A DNA stretch of 19,950 nucleotides from CAYUYM01 sp964449305 (GTDB lineage: Bacteria; Bacteroidota; Ignavibacteria; SZUA-365; CAYQST01): positions 1-19,950 of the forward strand of contig CAYUYM010000040.1 in NCBI GenBank assembly GCA_964449305.1, read 5' to 3'. Each line of letters opens with the position of its first letter. The first letter of the stretch is position 1. Below, piece after piece: positions 6,779 through 13,122 of this stretch. The position numbers and the translations under genes are program-made. Under the pieces are notes generated by a model that searched no databases, was not told the DNA's origin, and worked only from the letters and a program-made list of their open reading frames with translations.

Positions 6779-8056
6779 TCAGGCGCCGATCTGTTTCCTG
6801 ATCCATGCCGTCGTGACGGACTTGGGACGGGTGATGGGGAAGCCCATCGCGCGAGCCACCACGGCCTGGGAGGCGATGCCGAGCGCACGCGACACGCTGA
6901 ACAACACGGTGTAGTAATCGAACTCCGTGAGCCCGTAGTGAAACAGGAGCGAGCCCGAGGAGGCATCAACGTTGGGCCAGGGATCCTTGATTTTCTGGAC
7001 CTGGCTCAGCACGCCGGGAACCACGTCGAACACGCGTGACACGGTTTCGAACACTGCATCGCCTGCGCAGTACTGTTTGCCGAACTCGAGGAAGGCCGCA
7101 AAACGCGGATCGGTGATGCGCAGGACCGCATGACCGTAGCCTGGGACAACCTTGCCGGAGTTGAGCGTATCCTGGGCGAACTTCTCGAGCTGCTCAGCCG
7201 AGGGGACGCCCCCGAAATGCTCGATGGTTTCGAGGATCCATCCAAGGCACTCCTGGTTTGCGAGTCCATGGAGGGGGCCCGCGAGGCCGTTGAGGCCGGC
7301 GGAGAGTGAGTAGTAGAGATCCGACAGCGCGGAGTTGACCGTGGCTGCGGAATAGGCGCTCACGTTGCCGCCCTCATGGTCGCTGTGCAGGACGAGGTAC
7401 ATGCGCATGAGTTTGGTGAACTCACCGTCCGGATCACCGAGGCCCAGCATGTGCACGTAGTCCATGCCCATGTCGGCATCTGGCAGCGGAGCGATCATGT
7501 CGCCCTTGCCGAAGCGCATGCGATAGATGCCAGCGGCGATGGTCGGCAGCTTGGCAATGATGTTCAGCGCATCCTCGAGCGATGCGTGCCAATAGTCGTT
7601 TTTCGCCATGCCCTCGCTGTACCGCCGTGCGAACACCGATTCCTTCTGCATCACGAGAATGGCGGTGTCGAACATGGTCATGGGATGCGAATCGGCAGGC
7701 ATGGACTTCAGAACGTCCCACACATACGATGGCACGGCCTTGCGCTTCGCGAGCTCTGTCTGGAGTTCCGCAAGCTCACCGGCCGACGGAAGCTCACCGG
7801 AGAGCAGCAGGTACAGGATCTCCTCGGGCAGCTTCGCCGTCAATTCCTTGAGCTCGATGCCACGGATGATGAGACCCTTGTCTGGAGGTACTTCGGAGGT
7901 GTCGCAGATCAGCCCCTTGACCCCACGCATGCCTCCATAGGCCTGTGCGATGGTCACTTCGGAAATGACCTTGTCACCATGTTCTTTCGTGATTGCGCGG
8001 ATTTCATCGCGTTGGGCTGCATACAAGGTGGACAGTTTCGAGGTTAAACCGGTCAT
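6779..8056 (-). CDS. gltA: Citrate synthase, mitochondrial-like sequence type
   Basis: Condenses oxaloacetate and acetyl-CoA to citrate at the entry of the TCA cycle. The active-site residues are all present: H224/H227 in LHSDHEGGNVSA, catalytic H263 in LAGPLHGLANQE, H309 in VVPGYGHAVLR, and catalytic D364 in WPNVDASSG. The segments PLHGLANQE, VPGYGHAVLR, PWPNVDASSG and YYTVLFSVSRALG match the eukaryotic mitochondrial enzyme (pig-heart type) much more closely than the E. coli hexameric GltA, and no N-terminal NADH-binding domain is visible. The length of 425 aa fits a mature dimeric enzyme. The start at 8056 has AGGAA six bases upstream. It stands alone between its own promoter and terminator. 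Confidence 0.95.
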   Translation of the reverse strand: MTGLTSKLSTLYAAQRDEIRAITKEHGDKVISEVTIAQAYGGMRGVKGLICDTSEVPPDKGLIIRGIELKELTAKLPEEILYLLLSGELPSAGELAELQTELAKRKAVPSYVWDVLKSMPADSHPMTMFDTAILVMQKESVFARRYSEGMAKNDYWHASLEDALNIIAKLPTIAAGIYRMRFGKGDMIAPLPDADMGMDYVHMLGLGDPDGEFTKLMRMYLVLHSDHEGGNVSAYSAATVNSALSDLYYSLSAGLNGLAGPLHGLANQECLGWILETIEHFGGVPSAEQLEKFAQDTLNSGKVVPGYGHAVLRITDPRFAAFLEFGKQYCAGDAVFETVSRVFDVVPGVLSQVQKIKDPWPNVDASSGSLLFHYGLTEFDYYTVLFSVSRALGIASQAVVARAMGFPITRPKSVTTAWIRKQIGA

Positions 8057-8098
8057 GGCATTCCTGTAACAGATGGTGAATGAAATTGAATTTCACGG

Positions 8099-8127
8099 AT
8101 TATACTTGTCCGGATAATAAAAATCAA
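8099..8127 (-). promoter_or_regulatory. Sigma70-like promoter of citrate synthase
   Basis: On the minus strand TTGATT (8127-8122) is separated by exactly 17 bases from a perfect TATAAT (8104-8099). Transcription would start near 8092, giving a leader of about 35 bases before the ATG at 8056. It resembles a housekeeping sigma70 promoter rather than the TAnnTTTG pattern of Bacteroidota. Confidence 0.6.
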
Positions 8128-8315
8128 TCCATGCGATGTCCGATTTGCCCGCCACCCCGTGAAACACGGGCGGAGAGAAGGATTTTTCCCGGGTCATTTT
8201 CATTTCCCACCTCCGAATTGTTCTGTATATTACCCATTGCCTCGCCGGGCACGGTTTTCCCGCACCGGTGATGCTCCCCTGCAGTTCACCCATACACGTA
8301 TCAATCGCAACGATC

Positions 8316-8708
8316 ATGTTTGATTCAGACGAACCGGTCCGCGTCGCGGCCGGAATCATGCGCAGGAATGATGAGGTTTTGATCTGTCAACGAGGCATCA
8401 ATCATCGCTATGGCCTGAAATGGGAGTTCCCCGGTGGGAAGATCTATCCCGGTGAAGACCTGCGTGAGTGTCTGGTGCGTGAGCTCGAGGAGGAGCTGGA
8501 CATCATCCCCACCACGTTCCGCGAATTGAAAACCATCCACGCGGATTACCCCGATGGTGGCAGATTTCTCATCACCTTCTTTCTGATCCAGGAATTCGAG
8601 GGTGAACTGACCAACCGGGTGTTCGAGAACATGATGTGGGTTCCCGTCGCCAGCCTGGCCGAGGTGGACCTGCTCGAGGGCTCCCGCCCCATCATCGCCC
8701 ACCTCTGA
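8316..8708 (+). CDS. Nudix hydrolase, MutT-like (candidate 8-oxo-dGTP pyrophosphohydrolase)
   Basis: Probably hydrolyses oxidised or non-canonical nucleoside triphosphates, such as 8-oxo-dGTP, to the monophosphate. The Nudix box follows FPGG as GKIYPGEDLRECLVRELEEE, matching GX5EX7REUXEE; the box's usual Gly near its end is Asp (ELDI), a tolerated variant. The N-terminal strand VRVAAGIMRRNDEVLICQR and the length of about 130 aa fit the MutT/CTP-pyrophosphohydrolase group. I chose the ATG at 8316; an earlier in-frame ATG at 8268 adds a segment unlike the family. It is the first gene of the plus-strand operon, 15 bases before mutY, and that neighbour supports the sanitising role. Other Nudix substrates cannot be excluded from sequence. 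Confidence 0.88.
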   Translation: MFDSDEPVRVAAGIMRRNDEVLICQRGINHRYGLKWEFPGGKIYPGEDLRECLVRELEEELDIIPTTFRELKTIHADYPDGGRFLITFFLIQEFEGELTNRVFENMMWVPVASLAEVDLLEGSRPIIAHL

Positions 8709-8723
8709 TCTCTCACGGACGAC

Positions 8724-9653
8724 ATGGCCTTGGCGGGCACTGACCACTCCGATTTTTCCGCACTGCGCCGGCGCATCATCCAGTGGTATCGCAGGCATGC
8801 CCGAGTGCTTCCCTGGCGCAACCAGCACGATTCATGGGCGGTCCTCGTCAGTGAATTCATGCTCCAACAGACGCAGGCATCCCGTGTCGCAGCGAAATTC
8901 GATGCATGGATGACGCGCTTTCCGGATGTCCACACACTTGCGCGGGCACGTCGATGTGATGTGCTGCTCGCCTGGTCGGGCTTCGGCTACAATCGCCGCG
9001 CCATCAGTCTCCACGAATGTGCGCGCGTCATCGTCCGCGACCATGGCGGCACCATCCCGGCGGACCCCGCCGTGCTCATCACCCTCCCGGGCATCGGCAG
9101 GTACACGGCGCATGCCGTGGCCTGCTTTGCCCATGGCTGCACCGTTCCGGTTGTGGATGTCAACATCCGCCGCGTGTTGTCGCGTGTGCTGATGGTGCAG
9201 AACCGGGAGCGGGACATGATGGCCGAGTCCGATGCATGGATGCATGCCGTCCGCCTGCTGCCGCGCAGGAATGGCAGCCTCTGGAACCAGGCGCTGATGG
9301 AATTCGGCGCCGTGGTGTGCACCGCCCGTCGCCCGCAGTGCGATGCATGCCCGCTTGCGCGGAGCTGCCCGTCGCACGGCCGGCTGGAGCCCGCTGAGCG
9401 CGCCGGGGCGGCGGGGCCGCGCATCGTCCCACGCCGCATCCATCGCGGCCGTGTGGTGGAGATGCTTCGCCGCATGCCCGGCCACGCTGCCACGCCCGAG
9501 GACATCGCCCGTCACCTCCACCCGGATGCCGCAGGCATGCGCGAAGACCGGCTGCTGGACATCCTCACATCCCTGGAACGCGATGGCATGGTCAGGCTTT
9601 CGCGTCGCTCCGCGGACGCAGGTGGAGGCATCATGCGCGTGAGGCTGGCATGA
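8724..9653 (+). CDS. mutY: Short A/G-specific adenine DNA glycosylase MutY
   Basis: Removes adenine mispaired with 8-oxoguanine. The catalytic Glu is E44 in VSEFMLQQTQ, the helix-hairpin-helix is LPGIGRYTAHAV (121-132), the catalytic Asp is D145 in VVDVNIRRV, and a 4Fe-4S cluster loop is complete (C199-x6-C206-x2-C209-x5-C215). It is 309 aa, shorter than E. coli MutY (about 350). The Nudix-like C-terminal 8-oxoG-reading domain is not recognisable; after the cluster there is a basic linker and a winged-helix-looking tail (about 240-309). GFGYNRRA replaces the usual GLGYYARA, and together with VDVNI this resembles the MutY type common in actinobacteria. The stop overlaps the next gene as ATGA. 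Confidence 0.93.
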   Translation: MALAGTDHSDFSALRRRIIQWYRRHARVLPWRNQHDSWAVLVSEFMLQQTQASRVAAKFDAWMTRFPDVHTLARARRCDVLLAWSGFGYNRRAISLHECARVIVRDHGGTIPADPAVLITLPGIGRYTAHAVACFAHGCTVPVVDVNIRRVLSRVLMVQNRERDMMAESDAWMHAVRLLPRRNGSLWNQALMEFGAVVCTARRPQCDACPLARSCPSHGRLEPAERAGAAGPRIVPRRIHRGRVVEMLRRMPGHAATPEDIARHLHPDAAGMREDRLLDILTSLERDGMVRLSRRSADAGGGIMRVRLA

Positions 9654-10294
9654 TGGTGCACGGACCATCACAGGCGGACATCGACGAGCTGCGCGAGCTC
9701 CACACGGTGCGGCGGGACGAAATCCGCGCCAGGCTGGATGAGTTCCGCTGCGTGCCTCCCGGGCGGCATTTCTACGAGCTCTGCTACTGCATGATGACGC
9801 CCCAGTCGTCCGCCACGCACTGCATGACCGTGCTCGACTCCCTGGTGGCCTCAGACTTCGAGCATCGAGACATCGATCCTGAACCTCTGCTGCATCCGGG
9901 GCCTCCTGTCTATGTCCGCTTCCATCGCACCAAGGCACGGCGCCTCATGGCGATGAAGCAGCGCTTTCCGCAGATCCGTGGGCTGCTGCACTCCGGGCTT
10001 CCGCCGAAGGAGTTGCGTGATGCGCTGGCGGCGGAGATCACGGGCCTTGGGATGAAGGAGGCCAGCCATTTCCTGCGCAACATCGGTGTGCGGGGCCTGG
10101 TGATCGTGGACCGGCACATCATCCGCAACCTCGTGCGTCTGGGCATGTGCACCCCACCTCCGGCATCGCTGTCGCTCAGGCGGTATCGTGAGCTTGAGCA
10201 GCGCTTCGAGGATCTTGCCGACGCGTGTGGCATCGACGTGGACGAGCTCGACCTGGTGCTCTGGAGCCGCGAAACCGGGCAGGTGTTGAAGTGA
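9650..10294 (+). CDS. 8-oxoguanine DNA glycosylase/AP lyase, Ogg2 type
   Basis: A bifunctional HhH-GPD glycosylase that excises 8-oxoguanine and nicks the abasic site. The region TGLGMKEASHFLRNIGV carries the catalytic Lys (K136), and VIVDRHIIRNL carries the catalytic Asp (D154). The C-terminal DLVLWSRETGQV matches the DxxLWxxxTG signature of Ogg2 enzymes such as those of Methanocaldococcus and Thermotoga. The length of 214 aa fits this compact family, which lacks the Ogg1 N-terminal domain and the Fe-S cluster. The ATG at 9650 overlaps the mutY stop (ATGA), and the stop overlaps the ABC gene as GTGA, so translation is likely coupled. No MutM/Fpg gene is in the window; this enzyme could supply that function. 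Confidence 0.92.
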   Translation: MMVHGPSQADIDELRELHTVRRDEIRARLDEFRCVPPGRHFYELCYCMMTPQSSATHCMTVLDSLVASDFEHRDIDPEPLLHPGPPVYVRFHRTKARRLMAMKQRFPQIRGLLHSGLPPKELRDALAAEITGLGMKEASHFLRNIGVRGLVIVDRHIIRNLVRLGMCTPPPASLSLRRYRELEQRFEDLADACGIDVDELDLVLWSRETGQVLK

Positions 10295-11088
10295 TCACCG
10301 TGCGCGATGTCACGTTCCGGTATGCGGGCACGCCCGTTGTCGACGCGGTATCCTTCACCGTTGCCCGCGGGGAACTCCTGTGCATCATCGGTGCGAATGG
10401 TGCGGGCAAGACGACGCTGCTGCGCCTCATCTCCGGATCCCTCGTCCCGGAGCGCGGGAGTGTGTTGCTGGCGGGTGAGGAGACGCGGGCATCCACACCG
10501 CGGGCACGCGCGATGGTTGCCGCGATGGTGCCCCAGATGGAGCCGGTCGTCCTGCCGGTGACCGTGCGCAGTGCGGTCCTCATGGGGCGGTATCCGCATC
10601 TGTCGGGTTTCGGCTTCGAACGCGCGGAGGATCATGCGGCGGCGGATGAGGCGATGCGCCTCTGTGGTGTGGACGAGCTCGCGGAGCGTGCAGTGACGCA
10701 GCTCTCGGGCGGGGAGCAGCATCGCGTGCTCATGGCCAGGGCTCTGGCGCAGGCGACACCGCTGCTGCTCCTGGACGAACCCAACGCCCATCTCGATCTG
10801 CGACATCAGAAGCAGCTGTTCGAGCTGCTGTGTGTTCTGAAACGGCGGCATGGCAAGACCATTGTCTGCGTCACGCACGATCTCAACCTTGCCGCCGCCT
10901 ATGCGGACCGCATCCTCGTGATGGATCACGGGGGCGTCGCTGCCGATGGCCCACCGGCCGATGTGTTGACGCCGGCACTCATCCTCCGGCACTTCGGTGT
11001 CCATGTGGAACGCGTGGCACTGCACAACGGAGGGTTCGGTCTGTACGTTCTTCCGAGTCATGCAGATGAAAAAGTGGATCGACCATGA
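10291..11088 (+). CDS. ABC transporter ATPase, FecE/BtuD/HmuV type, without visible partners
   Basis: The ATP-hydrolysing subunit of an importer for iron chelates, haem or cobalamin by sequence type. Walker A is GANGAGKTT (34-42), the Q-loop is VPQ (80-82), the signature is LSGGEQ (138-143), Walker B is LLLLDE (158-163), and the H-loop His is H196 in VTHDLN. VRSAVLMGRYPH is characteristic of the FepC/BtuD/HmuV group. I chose the GTG at 10291, which overlaps the ogg2 stop as GTGA and places MITVRDVTF directly at the first strand; the 265-aa product is normal. An upstream ATG at 10225 would add 22 residues inside ogg2. No permease or binding-protein gene is nearby, so partners must be encoded elsewhere. 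Confidence 0.92.
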   Translation: MITVRDVTFRYAGTPVVDAVSFTVARGELLCIIGANGAGKTTLLRLISGSLVPERGSVLLAGEETRASTPRARAMVAAMVPQMEPVVLPVTVRSAVLMGRYPHLSGFGFERAEDHAAADEAMRLCGVDELAERAVTQLSGGEQHRVLMARALAQATPLLLLDEPNAHLDLRHQKQLFELLCVLKRRHGKTIVCVTHDLNLAAAYADRILVMDHGGVAADGPPADVLTPALILRHFGVHVERVALHNGGFGLYVLPSHADEKVDRP

Positions 11089-11186
11089 CGAAAGTATCCG
11101 CCGAGGCCGTATTTTGGAATGTGTGTCGAAGCGATCACATCCCCGTGCCGATCCACGGCATTCACAACAGACAGTTCCAAAGGTGA
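11085..11186 (+). CDS. Candidate 33-residue peptide between ABC ATPase and nusB genes
   Basis: An ATG at 11085 overlaps the ABC ATPase TGA as ATGA, the same 4-base arrangement used elsewhere in this operon. The frame stays open for 33 codons (MTKVSAEAVFWNVCRS at the start) and stops 4 bases before the proposed nusB TTG. It fills most of an otherwise empty 102-base gap. I recognise no family. It could be a coupling peptide that carries ribosomes to nusB, a small protein, or a chance frame. Confidence 0.3.
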   Translation: MTKVSAEAVFWNVCRSDHIPVPIHGIHNRQFQR

Positions 11187-11190
11187 CTCA

Positions 11191-11646
11191 TTGACCATTA
11201 CTCGACGAAAAGCGCGTGAGCGGGCGATGCAGGTGTACTACGCCTACCAGATCTCCGGGAATCCGGTCGAGGATCAGATGCAGGAGATTGCGTACGAGGA
11301 TCTTCACGAGGATCCGGAACGGCTCCGCTTTGCGGAGCGTCTTGTCTACACCGCACTTCGCCGTGAACCGGAACTTGACACGATCATCCAGGGGCATGTC
11401 AGCAACTGGGAGATGGATCGAATCGCCATGCTGGATCTCATCATCATCAGACTGGGGATGATCGAGTTCCTCGATTTCCCGGAGATTCCACCCAAGGTGA
11501 CCATCAACGAATGGGTCGAGATCGGCAAGAAGTACAGCACTGAACAGAGCGGCCGCTTCATCAATGGCATGCTCGACTCCATCCTCGCATCGCTCCAGGC
11601 CGGGAACCGGATCCTCAAGACCGGACGCGGCCTTGTGAACAAATAA
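11191..11646 (+). CDS. nusB: Transcription antitermination factor NusB
   Basis: NusB binds boxA RNA with NusE (ribosomal protein S10) and supports antitermination of rRNA operons. The all-helical NusB core is recognisable from RRKARERAMQVYYAYQ at the N-terminus through DRIAMLDLIIIRLGMIEFL to the C-terminal VTINEWVEIGKKYSTEQSGRFINGMLDSI; the FINGxLD motif is diagnostic. I chose the TTG at 11191 because AAAGGTG lies about six bases upstream and the protein then begins just before the conserved helix (151 aa). An in-frame ATG at 11119 would add 24 unconserved residues and overlap the candidate peptide. The MFS gene follows after 14 bases. Confidence 0.92.
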   Translation: MTITRRKARERAMQVYYAYQISGNPVEDQMQEIAYEDLHEDPERLRFAERLVYTALRREPELDTIIQGHVSNWEMDRIAMLDLIIIRLGMIEFLDFPEIPPKVTINEWVEIGKKYSTEQSGRFINGMLDSILASLQAGNRILKTGRGLVNK

Positions 11647-11660
11647 CCGCCGTCCTCTCA

Positions 11661-13001
11661 ATGCCGCGTTCCTCACGTTCCGATTCCTCCACGCTCTTCG
11701 GCTGGTACATGTATGACTGGGCGAATTCGGCCTATGCCGTCACCATCATCGGGGCTCTTTTCGGACCGTTTCTTTCCCGTGTGATCGTCCCGGCCGGTGG
11801 GGTCGACATCCCGTTGCTTGGGATGCAGGGCGTATCGGCCACATCCCTGTATGGGTACAGCATCGGCATCTCCGCCTTCCTCGTCCTGTTGACATCCCCC
11901 ATTCTGGGAGCGATCGCCGATCACACGGCCTCCAAGCGCACGTTCCTCATGTTCTTCTGCACGATGGGATCCGTCTCGACCACGCTGTTGTTCTTCACCG
12001 GCCCCGGGGATGTGGTGCCCGCCCTGGTGCTTTTTGTCGTCAGTTATTTCTGCTTCGTGTCCGGCAATGTGTTCTACGATGCCTTTCTTCCACACATCGC
12101 AGCGGATCAGGAGCAGGACGAGGTGTCGGGCAGGGGCTTCGCCTATGGCTATGCCGGGGGTGGACTTCAGTTTCTTCTGAGTGTGCTCTTCATCCAGTTC
12201 CATGAGCAGCTTGGTGTGGCTGATCCGTCCCTGGCTGTCCGCATCGCCATGGCTGCGGCGGGGCTCTGGTGGGGCGCGTTCTCCATCATCACCTTCCGCC
12301 TGGTGCGGGAACCCGTGGTGGTGTTTCAGCATGTGCCGCGTCACACCGCGGTGCTGGAGGGTGTGAGAAGCGTGTTCCGTGTGCTTGGGCATGTCCGTTC
12401 CATGCGCCAGCTTGTGGTGTTCCTGCTCGCGTTCATGGTGTACAACGATGGCATCCAGACGGTGATCACAATGGCCACGATCTATGGAGCCGAGGAACTC
12501 GGTTTCGAGACATCCTTCATGATGATCAGCTTCCTGCTCGTCCAGTTTGTCGGCATCCTTGGGTCATGGGCATTTGCCCGGCTGTCCGACAGGATCGGTA
12601 CGAAGAGCACGGTTCTCATCTCGCTCGTCATCTGGTGCGGGATCGTTGTCTGCAGCTACTTCATCACCATCCCCATGCACTTCCTCATCCTGTCACTTGC
12701 TGTGGGGCTTGTGCTTGGTGGCAGCCAGGCGTTGTCGCGCTCATTGTTCAGCCGCATGATCCCGTCGTCGGCCTCCGCCGAGTTCTTCGGATTCTTCTCG
12801 GTGTTCGAAAAGTTCAGCGCCATCGGAGGGCCGCTGCTCTTCGCCATCGTCCGGCAGGTGACGGGGAGTGCACGCAACTCCATCCTCGCCCTCATCGGGT
12901 TCTTCATCGTGGGCATTGTGCTCCTGCTGTTTCTCAATGTGGAGGCGGCAGTCAGGGATCGGGATCTCCTGGAGGAGAAGATGCGGGCTGGATCAGTGTA
13001 G
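11661..13001 (+). CDS. MFS transporter, UMF1/Atg22-like family
   Basis: An integral membrane protein of 446 aa with about twelve hydrophobic segments spread over its length, including VTIIGALFGPFLSRVIV, ISAFLVLLTSPILGAIAD, FFIVGIVLLLFLNV and others. The N-terminal GWYMYDWANSAY is the hallmark of the UMF1 (Atg22-like) branch of the major facilitator superfamily. A GAIADHTASKRTFLMFF loop corresponds to the MFS GxxxDxxxRR-type motif between helices 2 and 3. Substrates of bacterial members are mostly unknown; yeast Atg22 exports amino acids from the vacuole. It is the last gene of the operon, 14 bases after nusB with no clear Shine-Dalgarno, and is followed by a bidirectional terminator. Confidence 0.9.
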   Translation: MPRSSRSDSSTLFGWYMYDWANSAYAVTIIGALFGPFLSRVIVPAGGVDIPLLGMQGVSATSLYGYSIGISAFLVLLTSPILGAIADHTASKRTFLMFFCTMGSVSTTLLFFTGPGDVVPALVLFVVSYFCFVSGNVFYDAFLPHIAADQEQDEVSGRGFAYGYAGGGLQFLLSVLFIQFHEQLGVADPSLAVRIAMAAAGLWWGAFSIITFRLVREPVVVFQHVPRHTAVLEGVRSVFRVLGHVRSMRQLVVFLLAFMVYNDGIQTVITMATIYGAEELGFETSFMMISFLLVQFVGILGSWAFARLSDRIGTKSTVLISLVIWCGIVVCSYFITIPMHFLILSLAVGLVLGGSQALSRSLFSRMIPSSASAEFFGFFSVFEKFSAIGGPLLFAIVRQVTGSARNSILALIGFFIVGIVLLLFLNVEAAVRDRDLLEEKMRAGSV

Positions 13002-13064
13002 TCGGGGCATTGCCGGTGAGTCGGGTGCAGCCGTCTGTCCCGCGTATGTGCCGGCCTGAAAACG

Positions 13065-13095
13065 AGACAGGCGCCATGGTGTGTGGCGCCTGTCT
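13065..13095. terminator. Bidirectional terminator between convergent MFS and CAP-protein genes
   Basis: AGACAGGCGCCA (13065-13076) pairs perfectly with TGGCGCCTGTCT (13084-13095) around a 7-base loop. Read on the minus strand it is followed by CGTTTTC, a short T-run. It lies 63 bases after the MFS stop and 27 bases after the stop of the minus-strand gene. Confidence 0.8.
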
Positions 13096-13122
13096 GCGTG
13101 ATGAGGGTGCGTGTGTCAGCCG

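Noticed and set aside
6646..6969. Upstream extension of the phosphoesterase frame to an ATG at 6969
   Set aside because: It would start inside citrate synthase coding sequence and be transcribed through the strong terminator at 6730-6755; the signal peptide begins at 6645.
8203..8231. Possible plus-strand promoter before the Nudix gene (TATATT at 8226-8231)
   Set aside because: The matching -35 position reads TTTCCC, a poor match, and no TAnnTTTG alternative was found; too weak to annotate.
8832..9938. Minus-strand open frame (368 codons) opposite mutY
   Set aside because: MutY motifs on the plus strand are unambiguous; the antisense product shows low-complexity composition only.
9910..11061. 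Minus-strand open frame (383 codons) opposite ogg2 and the ABC ATPase gene
   Set aside because: Both plus-strand genes have complete catalytic motifs and coupled starts. The minus frame is rich in Arg/His/Pro with no family likeness.
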